Origin: Hydractinia symbiolongicarpus
Taxonomy: Eukaryota; Cnidaria; Hydrozoa; Anthoathecata; Hydractiniidae
Reading direction: 5' to 3'
Length of the DNA: 64,000 nt
NCBI RefSeq assembly: GCF_029227915.1
Contig: NC_079882.1
Coordinates: 21,023,001-21,087,000 of the forward strand
Part shown: in pieces, positions 1 through 11,170 of the stretch
Layout: each line of letters begins with the position of its first letter
How positions within the stretch are numbered: the first letter of the stretch is position 1
Notes under the pieces: model-generated
What the model was told of the DNA's origin: nothing
Database searches by the model: none
What the model saw: the letters and a program-made list of their open reading frames with translations, nothing else
Made by a program: the position numbers and the translations under genes

Positions 1-777
1 TAGTATCCCTTTTAAAGAGTTTTGATCCGAATCTTTTCCACGGTAACAAAGGTAACCCACAAGGAAGATACGAATTATAATTATTTTAATTATTTATTGC
101 TTAAAGGATCAATAAAAGAACATCGACCGGGAAAAATAAATTATTCCGAACCAACTTACAACTCCGTGTCTGCTATCACCAGACATTTAAACAAGCAGAC
201 CCCAAAAAAGTATTCGCGTTCGAAAATGTCTGCTTCAGGGTGTTGTACTATAACTCATTTACTGGTCCGAACTAGGGTTCTGTTGGATTGGAAAATGAGA
301 CCAAAAATCTTTTATTTTCTTAAAAGTTGAAATTCTTAAATTCCCCTTGTGCTAATTTCATGTTTTAAAAAGTAGTTTTTACGCTTAAAAGGTGAGGGGT
401 TAACTTTATAGGATATTGTCTGTAGTCTGTAAGTTTGAAAGAAGATTTGAAGATTTAAATAAAATGATTGTTGTTTAAGATGGACTTGTTCCTTACTTCG
501 AGAAGCAACTCAATTTTGCCCGCTTGTTTAAGATGAGTTTGTTCTTACCCCGCTGCTTGTTGTTGAGATGGGTTCATGCCTCAAGAAATGTGCACCACCC
601 AGGTTGTTCGAGGATATTCCTAATCTCGAGAAGTCTACGCCGTCTTGGGCGCTTGTTTAAGAATAAGGGTTTTATTACTTCGAGAATGCGCTTTTTAAAG
701 ACGTTATGTCAAATCGAAAATCAGCAACAGGAGCAACGAAACTTTGTTCAAATTGTTTTTTATTTTCATTTTTTCAG
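1..777. other. Intronic sequence upstream of the cereblon 3' exons
   Basis: No coding exon is supported here. The segment should be intron of the cereblon gene, since the first recognised exon begins at 778 after a strong polypyrimidine acceptor. Between about 480 and 690 an imperfect tandem repeat is visible, with recurring words such as CGCTTGTTTAAGAT and TTACTTCGAGAA. The small open frames here do not resemble cereblon's Lon-like domain. Confidence 0.5.
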
Positions 778-2494
778 TGTGCGACAACACTAGCTTGTGA
801 TGAATGTGGAAGTATCATTGCTGATAAAAACGATTTATTCAGGTAACCGCTCGGTTGTTTGTCCAACTGACCACTCGTTACATATTTTGTAGCTAGGTTA
901 CACTGATAAAATTTCGTTATCTAGTTTATCAAGAAAGGGACCGATGGCAGCGTATGTCAATCCCGGTGGACATGTTCATGAAACTGTCACATTTTACAAA
1001 GCGAGAAACCTTTCACTAAGTGGTAGATCATCCACAGAATATAGCTGGTTTCCAGGGTTAGTTGTTATTTTGTTCATTCAGATGGCAATAATACGTGATT
1101 GCACTAATTTGTGGTCAACAAGGAAAAATTCAATCTAAATTGCGACAGGAACCAGCGCGCACGAAGAATCGTTTTTCCTTCTCTTTCTTCTATTGTTCTG
1201 ACTTTTGGACGACGTCAATATCGTTAGAATGTAACTTTGCAATTCATATAGAATGTTCCCTTCTGGATTTGCACCATGGTATCGATTCATTATGTGTTTA
1301 GAAGACTTCTACTGTATTTTTCTCGAAAACTGTCAGCAATGAATATTTTTTAAATTAAAAATTTTTTTGCCAACTGGTAGCTCTTTAAAAATTAAATTTA
1401 TCAAAAAAAATTATAAAAAAATGATTTTACTTTAGAGAGAAGTGGACAATTTTGACTTTTATTTGACTTTAGACATAATGTTGACATTTTAACCTCTGCA
1501 CTGTAAATGCGCTGTTGTGTCGAATTTTTGAGGATTTTATTATAGTCCTTAACGCTAGTTTAGAAAGAATTACCAATTTCATATATAACTTCGGGATTTC
1601 AATATATCCCCGCCCACAGCTACAATATACTAAAGTAGAAATAATGCTACCTAAGAGTTGTAAACCTGTGAACGTGTAAAGGCTTGTGAACTTATAAAGG
1701 CTTCTCTTTTTCATTAAACCGTTTTTACGAGTATGAAGTGTGAACTTGGAGATTACTCTGTACCAATAATAGCGAGATTATTGTTAGGTAGTTCTTCAAC
1801 CTATACATGTCTAGATTATTGCAGGTAATCTTCAACTTAGCGCAGATAGGTGTTCAATCCACGTGTTAGAACCAGTTTATATTTGTTATACACATGAAAG
1901 ATTGTGGGAATCGAAAGTTGCGGATCAGGTGTTGAAAATAGCCAACTTTCAATTTCGGAATTAAAGGTTGATCAAGCAATGTGATTTAGTAATTGATATC
2001 CGTTATCTTTCTTTCATATTCTACGTTTAGTGGCTTTTTACGCGAGATTAACAACTAGATTTTAAACGAAGCAGGAATGAAAATGAAACGTCAATGCCAA
2101 AAATACACACTAAAGCATCCATTTTGCGTTTCCTGTTCCGCAATCTTGTAGTATATCTTGTCTGTAATCGTTAATTTGTTTTCTAAACTTTAGTTTCGCA
2201 CAAATTTCTTTTTTAGTTTATACGATTTTTTTTTTTAGTTATGCTTGGACCATCGCCTCATGTAGAAATTGTCATAGTCATATGGGGTGGAAATTTACTG
2301 CTGCGAAAAAAGGACTTAGTCCAACAAAGTTTTGGGGTTTAACACGAGCTTCTTTGACTCCAGTTTACAAGGAAGTAAAAGTCAGTGGGGAAGATGAGAT
2401 CATTCATGTGAATGAGGAAGCTACTAGTCTAGAAGAATCCACTAGTCGAGAAGAATCCACTGTCAACCCTGTGCAGTATGAATCATCAATCTGA
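778..2494 (+). CDS. CRBN: Cereblon, C-terminal part (last three exons, CULT domain)
   Basis: Exons 778-842, 925-1056 and 2239-2494 join in frame (phase 2 at both junctions) and end at a TGA at 2492. The product is the C-terminus of cereblon, the substrate receptor of the CUL4-DDB1 E3 ubiquitin ligase, known to bind thalidomide-type ligands through its CULT domain. Visible features are the first zinc-binding pair (LACDEC), the highly conserved [16 protein letters not shown] and [16 protein letters not shown] segments, the second pair (CRNC), and GWKFTA followed by KFWGLTR. The three tryptophans of the ligand cage (SWFPG, YAW, GWKF) are all kept. After the CULT domain comes an acidic Ser/Thr/Glu tail of about 40 residues with a small internal repeat ([12 protein letters not shown]). 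The Lon-like and DDB1-binding parts lie upstream of the window. The 1.2-kb second intron holds nothing recognisable. Confidence 0.93.
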
Positions 2495-3899
2495 GTGTGT
2501 TATCTCGACAATGTAATGGAAGTATAAGCGTGAAGAACAGTGACACTTTATCTTGATGAGGTCACGCGTTCGTAATTTGATAAAATGATAAAACTTCTGG
2601 TCAAATGAGAAGGTTTGACTCACAAAGAAAGTATTGATTAAAAAAAACTTCGTTAAAGGTAGTTTCCACTGCTATTAAGGAATTAAGTTTGTTAACAATA
2701 GCCCTAACCCAACCTTTGTACACAATGCACGTACTTCTCGTAACACACATATGTACAATATATTGTACAAATGTAACCACGACGTACAATGTAATGTGAC
2801 TTTGAACCTAGTAATTTTTATTAATTAAATCGGTTTAATTTGATGAAACTAGTAACAACAGATCCCTTCAAATCAATTTCAAAAAAATTTAATACCACTT
2901 TAACCGCATTAAAGCATATAAAACGTGTTTATATCTTTTTGTGTATGTTTCAATTTTTTGAGTACTGCATACCAGTCCCTACAATTAATTACGAAGTGCG
3001 ATATATACAGGACGGGCGATCACGTGGATTTTTCACGGGTTGACTAGTTCCATATATTTTGCAGTGAAAACTTTTTCCAGTTATACTTTCCTCAAGTAAC
3101 TTAATTTCGGCGGAAAATTTTTAAAGCCCGCTTCGGTAATTCTTTCTCCTCCATATTGTAATAGTTTTTTGTTTAAACATATTTCGGATTTAATCCCATT
3201 TTGACGTCCTTATTTTGCTCCAACGTGGGTGACTTGTATGAAAGTGCCGAACTATGGGGGTTAAACAGTAGCTATACCCGAGCTTTCGCTTCCAAAGACT
3301 TCATTTCGAATTGGAGCGACGAATCCAACGTTACGGCTTAAAATTTACAAAGGTAGAGAAGGCAAGTTTTTATCATTTTTTTAAAAAAAATATTCAAGTT
3401 TTATTATCCAGATGTTAATTACAAAAAATGGTCCAAGTTAAGGGGAAACGTAGAATAAACGTTTTTCTCCCTCGTCATCACTTTTTTTGTAAAATGATTC
3501 TAATTATTTTGATATTAAAAATTTGCTGCGTGCTTGCGACAAAAAAATGTTTTGGTTGACAAAATAGACGAACAATACTCGCGGAAATTATGTTTTTGTT
3601 CTTCTAAATGAAACTTATTTACGAGGAAATCTTTTTCGCCTTTCGCCTTAAAGGTGTAAACATCTCGCAAATTCAAGTTCATTCTTTTTTTTATAAGAAT
3701 ATGCTGTAAGAATTTTTGACTGGAATTTGTGTTCAGAACAATAGAGATATAAGAAAAATGAGCAGCCTGATTAGAGTTTATATTCTCATAAAAAATAGCG
3801 TGTAGTTGACTTGAGTTATTCTCACAAAAATATAACGAATTATATGCGCAAATTTTGATACCCTGAAAATAGTTCTTCGATGTTTTTCCTATACATAAA
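2495..3899. other. Intergenic, no gene recognised
   Basis: This is AT-rich sequence downstream of cereblon with no supported coding region. At 3005-3050 there is one copy, inverted relative to others, of a dispersed repeat built around a GTGGAAAAATCCACGGG-like palindrome. Related pieces occur near 28660, 29720, 29857 and 44078. Confidence 0.4.
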
Positions 3900-4990
3900 A
3901 CAGAGTACTGAACACTTTAAGCTTGGACCTCATATTGCAAAAAAAAAAAACTTTGTAAAAAGGAATTTTTATAAAAGAATAAAAAATATCAAGTGAGCAA
4001 CCTTGTTGTCAATCCTTCAAATCTTACTTTAACAAACTATGACATTCACTTCTAAACAAAGGACTAAAAATGTGTTCCAACACCTAAAAATAATAAATCC
4101 CGTGTGCACACAGCGCTAGCGTTCGCTCAGTTACGAAACTGCATGTCCACAAAATATTTTTACCACAATCCACGACTACGGGCGGCCCTTCACCGGCGGT
4201 CGAATTGGAAATGCACTTGAACCTAAAAACAACACACTTCTAAAACATTTTCAATCCATCCAAATGGATGTAAACACGTTCGCAAAAGAATTTCCTTTCC
4301 AGAAGGATCATAAAGATTATAGTCGTTAGGACTTCGCCAGTCTGAGAAACCTTTCAAAAAATAATGAAATTATAATTAAAAAAAGCCGATAAAGATGGCT
4401 CGTCATTATAAACAGAAATGATGATGGATTAAATGAAAATGTTTGCTTACAACCGCTTCTACACAAGTTTCAATCCTACATAAAGGATACCAAACACTTC
4501 ATTGAACGTATTATAAATATAATCTTACAACCTCGTCCCCAGGGTCTTGTGGCCCCGAGCTGTTACTACGGAGTTGCCAACAATGACACCTTTTTGCCGT
4601 GATCAACTTTATCTAGTGTTAAATCTTTGCAAATGCTTAGGGCGCTATACCTCGGGAGTTGGTTGGTAAGATGATAGAATCAATAGTAACCGCAAACATG
4701 AGATTTTTATGTTTCACTCTATACACATCAGGAAGAAGTGGATGAGTATATTCACTTTATGGAAAAGTTTCAACATGAACTACCGAGCTTTACACGTAAT
4801 AACAAAGTTATGAGTGTATTATTCTCTTTTATATTGGAAATTTCCAGTTCCTAAATCAAATATACTTTCAACTAATAGAAACCGCTATTAAGTTGCACCA
4901 TCATATGCATCTTTGTTTCTCGCTCTATTTGAAAAAACCTATATATTTGAACGGTTTCTAGATCTTCTTACAACTACATGGAGGTTTTAT
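3900..4990 (+). mobile_element. Penelope-like retroelement remnant, copy 1
   Basis: This is a decayed copy of the element that is better preserved at 8895-11170. Shared blocks include the segment after CTTGGACC at 3923, FYHNPRLRA-type coding at about 4160, the block around 4220-4400, and the segment containing ATATGCATCTTTGTTTCTCGCTC near 4905-4925. Frameshifts and stops are frequent, so no protein can be made. It also carries a MITE end at 4531 at exactly the same point as copy 2. Assignment to the Penelope-like class rests on copy 2, which keeps more of the reverse transcriptase signature. Confidence 0.7.
4531..4612. mobile_element. MITE insertion (CCTCGTCCCCAGGG family), truncated
   Basis: The terminus CCTCGTCCCCAGGGTCTTGT begins here inside the Penelope-like relic. 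The interior matches the MITE at 9716-9828, but the right-hand terminus is missing. The preceding bases (AATATAATCTTACA) are the same in both copies, so the insertion is older than the duplication. Confidence 0.65.
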
Positions 4991-5029
4991 GAGAGTTTGA
5001 CCGTCGTTTCATCCGTTCCCAAGAAAAGT

Positions 5030-5290
5030 GTCCATTGTAAAGAGGTGTCCGCTATATAGGATGTCCGCTATAAGGAGAGGTTTCCTGCATGTGTACACCT
5101 TGTCACGGGGATCCTCTACCCCTGAACCGTTATTGGAGGGCATCTTGTCCCCAGGGTCCATCGGCCCCTCATCTGTTTTTACGGAGAGTAATACCCTGTG
5201 TGAACGAGGTTGCTGCAGTAATTAAAAACGGTTTAAATACGTTCTTAATGGCATCAATCTTGTTCCCAGGGCTGACTCCTTTTTTCTTAT
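5030..5290. repeat. Cluster of short MITE pieces
   Basis: At 5148-5216 a segment starts CTTGTCCCCAGGGTCC and ends TGTGAACGAGGTTG, the two ends of the recurrent MITE family only about 70 bp apart. A second terminus (CTTGTTCCCAGGGC) begins near 5261. Just before them, 5038-5080 has a doubled GTCCGCTATA word, a common interspersed repeat motif. The small open frames here are not genes. Confidence 0.5.
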
Positions 5291-5759
5291 AATCAAAAGG
5301 CTAAGGTAATTACTTGCTTCGGTCATTCAGTAAGGTTAAGAATCAAAGACCCAATGCGTAGTTTTTTTTAATTTTCTTTTTTGAACTCTTCTCTTCTCTG
5401 TCAACCTGTTTTATTTTAGGCATCTTTTTGTCTCGTTTATCTCACTAAGGTGTGGTCTGCATCGTTTTAAATAAAAGAGTTGGCTATAGATGACGCTTGA
5501 ATGACTCTGTAATTTCGTAATTACACTAACTATTTGTTGTGATCGGCAACTTAAACTACCTTTTGTATTTTTAGTAAAAAATAATTCCCTTTTGAATCAC
5601 ATAATAACCGCATTCTTTACAGTCATTTTTTAACAATACAGCCTTTTTATAACTTTAATTAGGAATCTAATCAAGTGGAAAGTATATGCTCAGGACGTTT
5701 TCAGGACAAAAACAACTGCAGCTTGTGAAATTCATTCTTGAAGTAGCGCAAGTAACAAA
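5291..5759. other. Upstream region of the repeat-protein gene
   Basis: This non-coding stretch should contain the promoter and 5' leader of the gene starting at 5760. A TTTTTATAAC element near 5644 and a GTATATG near 5681 are weak TATA-like candidates. Neither is convincing. Confidence 0.35.
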
Positions 5760-7757
5760 ATGTTGAGAGTTGCAGTGCTTAATCTATTGGTGGCAGCAAG
5801 TTTGGGGTATTTTCTTCCACGAGGTATGTACTATTTTGTTTTATCATGATATTAAATTCTTCATGCCATCCTGGAAGAAACTGGAAGAAATTGAGTCGTA
5901 AACATTGGAATTTAATTACTTATATTTTAGAAAACTACCCTAACCATCGACAACTATATGAAGATTATCGCAGAAGGGAACCACAATTAACAAGGTCTGA
6001 TAACTTTAGGCACCCTTTCTACAACTTTGAAGAATATAAACAGGACCCTAATCCCAGAGGATACCAATATGAAATCCCGTTCAAAACGAATGAAAACGCT
6101 GATCCTTCTCTCCGCCGACATCCATTCTTATATAAAGAAGACATAGAAACACCGGTCAGAAAGGACGAACTTGTCAGAAAATTCAACGCCGCAGCTGACA
6201 AGAAGGACGAGCCTGTACCTGTGAAACAAGACGAGCCTGTACCTGTGAAACAAGACGAGTCCGCTCCCGTCAAGAAAGACGAGTCCGCTCCCGTCAAGAA
6301 AGACGAGCCGGCACCCGTCAAGAAAGACGAGCCGGCACCAGTCAAGAAAGACGAGCCCTCACCCGTCAAGAAAGACGAGCCCGCACCTGTCAAGAAAGAC
6401 GAGCCGGCACCCGTCAAGAAAGACGAGCCGGCACCCGTCAAGAAAGACGAGCCGGCACCCGTCAAGAAAGACGAGCCGGAACCCGTCAAGAAAGACGAGC
6501 CGGAACCCGTCAAGAAAGATGCACCTATCAGGAGGGGTGAACTCATACCCCCTCCGGGAGACGCGTCTCTCCCTTTCAGAAGTCAATATCGACAACATGG
6601 AGATGTACCTGCCTCTTTCAGGAGACAATATCGCCAACAAAACTATAAATATGACGATTTTATTAGACCCCCTCAGGGAGACGCGTCTCTCCCTTTCAGA
6701 AGTCAATATCGACAACATGGAGATGTACCTGCCTCTTTCAGGAGACAATATCGCCAACAAAACTATAAATATGACGATTTTATTAGGCACCAATATGCTT
6801 ACCAAGATTACAGACGACTTCCACAATTTGCAAACTCGGAAGACAACAGTCGCTCGCGTTACGATTCTAAACGATACTTACCTGAAATTAAGGATGCACC
6901 AGCCAAGGAAGATGCACCAGCCAAGGAAGATGCACCAGCCAAGGAAGATGCACCAGCCAAGGAAGATGCACCAGCCAAGGAAGATGCACCAGCCAAGGAA
7001 GATGCACCAGCCAAGGAAGATGCAACAGCCAAGGAAGATGCACCAGCCAAGGAAGATGCACCAGCCAAGGAAGATGCACCAGCCAAGGGAGATGCACCAG
7101 CCAAGGGAGATGCACCAGCCAATGAGGTAGCGGCAAAGAAAGATACACCTGTAAAGGATGAACCATCAAAAAAAGGCGAAGGAGAATCTACGTATGTCAA
7201 TCTTTTTAGTGACAGTAAAGAAGATGTTACTCCTGAAGTTAACCTGTTAAAAGAAGAAAAAAAAAAAGAAGTTGTGTTACCAAAGCGCTTAGCACACACT
7301 GAAGACGGTAAATGTCATTCTGCAATTATTGTTTGTTTTTCGGTTACATGATTATCAATTCTTCATTATTTTGTTGTTTTTAGCTCAGAAAAGAAGGATG
7401 AACAACGATGATGAAATTTCAAAAGATGTGATAAGTTTAGGAAAACTTTTTAAAGATAAAGAACGAGACACAAAACAACATGAAGCAAGAAAGTATAACA
7501 CACTGGCTGACAATCGCCGACTCCCTGCGTCACATGATCAAGATGCTGACACACAGCGTCGTACTGGTGCAATCTTAAGACGTCCTTTTGAACGTGACGC
7601 AAGGAATGACATGCGAAGATTTTATCGCTTACCTAGTCGAGATTTTATCCGACAAAACAGTCCTTTCTCTCAACGCACGTATGATAGTGACACTAGAAAT
7701 GACATGCGACGATTCTATCGCCTACCTAGCCGGGACGCCATCCGCCAAAAATATTAA
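5760..7757 (+). CDS. Secreted tandem-repeat protein, unknown function (about 604 aa, 3 exons)
   Basis: Exons 5760-5823, 5931-7307 and 7384-7757 join with phase 1 at both junctions. Exon 1 encodes a clear signal peptide (MLRVAVLNLLVAASLGYF). The mature part is modular: 13 octapeptides of KKDEPAPV type (about residues 112-215), two nearly identical 40-residue units rich in Arg, Gln and Tyr (about 228-307, DNA period 120 bp), 13 hexapeptides of DAPAKE type (about 343-420), and in exon 3 two copies of DMRRFYRLPSRD. There are almost no cysteines and many alternating Lys/Asp/Glu, so it is probably disordered. An AATAAA at 7893 could be the polyadenylation signal. I do not recognise the family. A capsule, mucus, adhesive or matrix protein, or a peptide precursor cut at its dibasic sites, are all possible. 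The many open frames on the opposite strand are repeat artefacts. Confidence 0.85.
6200..6511 (+). repeat. 24-bp tandem repeat coding KKDEPAPV
   Basis: Thirteen 24-bp units encode octapeptides KKDEPAPV, with variants at the Lys-3' and Pro positions (KQDEPVPV, KKDESAPV, KKDEPEPV). Several neighbouring units are identical at the DNA level, which suggests recent unit exchange. Confidence 0.95.
6548..6787 (+). repeat. 120-bp tandem duplication inside the coding exon
   Basis: Two almost identical 120-bp units follow each other. GGGAGACGCGTCTCTCCC starts at 6556 and again at 6676. Each encodes 40 residues containing SQYRQHGDVPASFRRQYRQ. Confidence 0.95.
6893..7126 (+). repeat. 18-bp tandem repeat coding DAPAKE
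   Basis: Thirteen 18-bp units (GATGCACCAGCCAAGGAA) encode DAPAKE hexapeptides. Variants are DATAKE, DAPAKG (twice) and a final DAPANE. Confidence 0.95.
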
Positions 7758-8690
7758 CGTAGAATCATTCAACAATACGTAAATATTGTCACACCTACTG
7801 ACTGTATTTTTTTTTAATTGTACCTCTTTTAGTTAACTAAAAAGTTTCTTAAAAACAATGTTATTTAAAGACTGTAATAGATTCACTCGCCAAATAAATC
7901 GTAGTCCTAAGTTTCAGAACAGCGACACTTAAAATTCTTGTAGTATTGATTGACTAACCCTTTAGGCCCATTGTGCACATAACTGTAAACCTAACGCATT
8001 TAGGACGTTTCCAACGCACCCCCTTTCCCTCTTCCATTTCTTTTGTACTTTCTAAATTAAAATTTTGCAACTTCTTATCATTTTGTTTTTACGCTTGTTT
8101 TCAATAGTGATTAACAGTTAGCGCGTAAAAAATCGGACAAATTAGCAATGGCTTGCCCATGCAGCACTAACAGGCAAGATTATTTGCAACTGAAGGGAAA
8201 AATGTTTGCGAAACTTTTTTTTGTGGATAGATGGTCCTGAGATTGTTTATTTTGCGGAATTCGTTTTTAAGCAATCAAAAAATGGATGGAATACCATCAT
8301 ACATTCTAACAGCAAAAACCTGCTAAAATTTGTTGAAACACATCAACAGAAAATTGACTGATGTCAGAAATAACGTAATACCCTTAAAAGGGAACTCTCT
8401 GAGGGAGAATTTACAGCCCTTAATAACACTCTTTTTTATCATAATTAAAGCAAAGCACGCTTGATAATAGAAAATGTGAACACAACAAATATAAAGTTGT
8501 GCTGAGATACAACGTTTCTTTTCGTATATCATTGTATACAACAAAAAAACCACGGTTGTAACAACAATCGTTCTTACCATCAATCACGAGTTTAACAGCA
8601 ACAACGATATCAACAACAACAATAACAACAACAATAACAACAAGAACAACAACAACCACGGTTTCAACCACCATAACAACACACACACAC
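7758..8690. other. 3' flank of the repeat-protein gene and intergenic sequence
   Basis: The first 140 bp are the likely 3' UTR, with AATAAA at 7893. The remainder is AT-rich, ending in a CAACAACAA-type microsatellite (8600-8660) and a short ACAC run next to the MITE at 8690. No gene is supported. Confidence 0.45.
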
Positions 8691-8891
8691 CCTCGTCTCC
8701 AGGGTTTTCGCCTTCTTGATATGACAGATGATAATACACTCAAATTACTTGAAAACACAATTTCCGCTTCATAATTTCTTTTAACAATCCTTTTATGTTT
8801 CTACTATTTAGAGCTATTTCATGACGTCATCATTTCGCATTCACCGTCATCTCTCATATCAAGAAGGTAAAAAAATTCTCGGGACGAGGGT
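8690..8891. mobile_element. MITE with long terminal inverted repeats
   Basis: The left end reads CCTCGTCTCCAGGG followed by a segment ending CCTTCTTGATATGA. The right end is its complement (TCATATCAAGAAGG ... GGGACGAGGG). The arms are about 33 bp and the element about 200 bp. There is no coding capacity. It lies at the 5' edge of Penelope-like copy 2. Confidence 0.7.
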
Positions 8892-8894
8892 GCA

Positions 8895-11170
8895 ACACAC
8901 ACAATTTCCACAAAAAACATGCGCAACACGCACCTTAACAACTACCGCTAAACGAGTACCCATTAACAATAATGGGTCATATCATATGATAAGAGAGAGC
9001 ACTGAGGACTTTGAGCTTGGACCCCATATTGCAGTAAAAAGGAATATTTATAAAAGTATAAAAAACAAACAAGTAAGCAACCTTGTTGTACTCCTGAACA
9101 AGCATTTCCACAAAATATTTTATTTTTACCACAATCCACGACTACGGGCGGCCCTTATCACCGTTGGAACTTGAAAACTGAACTTGAACCTAAAAACAAC
9201 ACACTTTTAAAATATTTTCAATCCATTCACATGGATGTAAACACGTTCGCAAAAGAATTTCCTCTCTCAAAGGATCATATAAATTATAGTCGCGAGGAAC
9301 TCGCAAGTCTGAGAAACCTTTCCAAAAATAATGAAATTATAACTAAAAAAAGACGATAAAGGTGGCTCAATCGTCATTATAAACAAAAATGATGATGGAT
9401 TAAGTCAAAGATCACAAATATAAACAGCTTTATTGAAACTCTACTTTATTATCACAAAATAGAGAGAAACACAGCTAAATTTATAAAACCAACCGTGCAT
9501 ACCCGAATGCCGCTTTTCTACATATCACCTAAAATTCATAACGACAGCAATCCTGGTAGACCTATTGTATCAACTGTAAACTCACCTACTGAAAATATAT
9601 CTGAATTCTTAAATATTTGCTTTTTCAACCACTTCTTCCGAAGTTACGATGCTACATAAAGGATACCAAACACTTCATTAAAAGTATAAATGATCTATCT
9701 AATATAATCTTACAGCCTCGTCCCCAGGGTTTTGTGACCCCTGAGTCGTTATTACGAAGTGGCCAGTAATGACACTTTTTTGCCGCTATCAATTTCATCG
9801 CTAAGGCAAAATGCCCTGGGAACGAGGTTGATAATCTTAGTACTGGCTGACATGGCAGTAAAAATGTGATGTAAAAACTCCCGCTTGGTATCAAAGTATG
9901 TTTTTTGTCTGGTTTGCCATATTATTTTTTTTTTTTATAAAAGAAGAAATTATATTCAAACTTTTGCCGTTTTTAATTTTTTTATTTAGGTCACGTGGCT
10001 GCTTAGAGGTGAACAAAGTGAACAAACTTTTCCACTTATTTTCTAGTGATAAATCTTTGCAAATGCTTAGTGCAAAGTTTGAAATACCTTAGACCAAAAT
10101 TTTTTTCTCTATATCCAAGGTAAGATGAGAGAATTGATAGTAACCGCAAACGGGAGATTTTATGTAATATTTTAACGCCGTGTGACGTCACTTTATACAA
10201 ACATACCACATGAGGAAGAAGTGCACGAGTGTATTCCCTTTATGAAAAAGTTTCAACATAAACTACCGAGCTTCACACGTAATAACAAAGTTCTGCCCGA
10301 ACTATTCTCTCTTATATTGGAAAACAACTATTTCGAGTTCCTCAATCAAATTTTCTTACAACTAATAAAAACTGCTATGGAACTAAAGTTGCACCGCCAT
10401 ATGCATCTTTGTTTCTCGCTCTATTTGAAGTAACGCATATATTTGAACGGTTTCCAGATCTTCTTACAACTTACGTTTTTGGATATACGAAAAATCTTTG
10501 TATAACAGAGATGAGATAGCTAAATGAAGATCGTGCGACTTCAGACGCTTTCTTAGATAATATTTTTTTCATATGGGAATATGAAAAAAATAAACTGAAG
10601 GAATTATTCATGTCTCTCAATTCAGTACACAAAACAGTAAAGCTTTAAATTTAAAAAGAAACAGAGAAACTCAAAACAAAACTAACTCTTACCATCCACA
10701 CCACATTAAGCAGAGCATTGTTTACTCACAAGCACTGTGCTATCGTATGATAACACAAAAACAACTAACTGTTCTGTAGGGAATTGAACTAACGGAAAGG
10801 CAACCTACTTCTACGTGGATACAAATTCAATATGGTTAATTAATTTTTTTGGATTTAAACATGAACTAGGAGGTTGTTCTTCATAATAAGATATGCAAAC
10901 AAATCACGAACAATGTTAACAAAATAATAATAGAAGAAGTAAATAAACTGGTAAAGCCAGAAGCAACTACACCTCTAACGACATTGTGCTTTTTGTACCT
11001 AACCACAGAGGTTTTCTGCCTCTTAAAAATATTCTGAACGACACTGGTCAATTGTTACAAACGACCGGGAACTATATAAAGTATTTCTAACAAACCTTTT
11101 TATTGCATTCAAAAGATATAAAACCATCCATGAACACCTAAGCCAGACAAAAATGAGAACGGGCGACGAG
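8895..11170 (+). mobile_element. Penelope-like retroelement remnant, copy 2 (reverse transcriptase)
   Basis: Reading through many stops and shifts, the plus strand shows blocks typical of Penelope-like reverse transcriptase: FELGPHIAVKRNIY (9010), FYHNPRLRAA (9125), FYISPKIHNDSNPGRPIVS followed by SPTENISEFLN (about 9515-9620), SLYTNIPHEEEV (about 10188), FLQLIKTAMELK (a decayed QxxGTAMG region, about 10355), and FVPNHRGFLPLKNILNDTG near 10993-11050. It is interrupted by a MITE at 9716. The GIY-YIG endonuclease expected at the C-terminus is not visible. The element is inactive. Confidence 0.78.
9716..9828. mobile_element. MITE inserted in Penelope-like copy 2
   Basis: It begins CCTCGTCCCCAGGG and ends CCCTGGGAACGAGG, about 113 bp in all. 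The inverted termini define the family seen across the window. The insertion point equals that of the truncated MITE at 4531. Confidence 0.75.

Noticed and set aside
6359-7299. Several long antisense or shifted open frames over the repeat-protein gene
   Set aside because: They are shadows of the 24-, 120- and 18-bp coding repeats; only the plus-strand frame has a signal peptide and matching splice phases.
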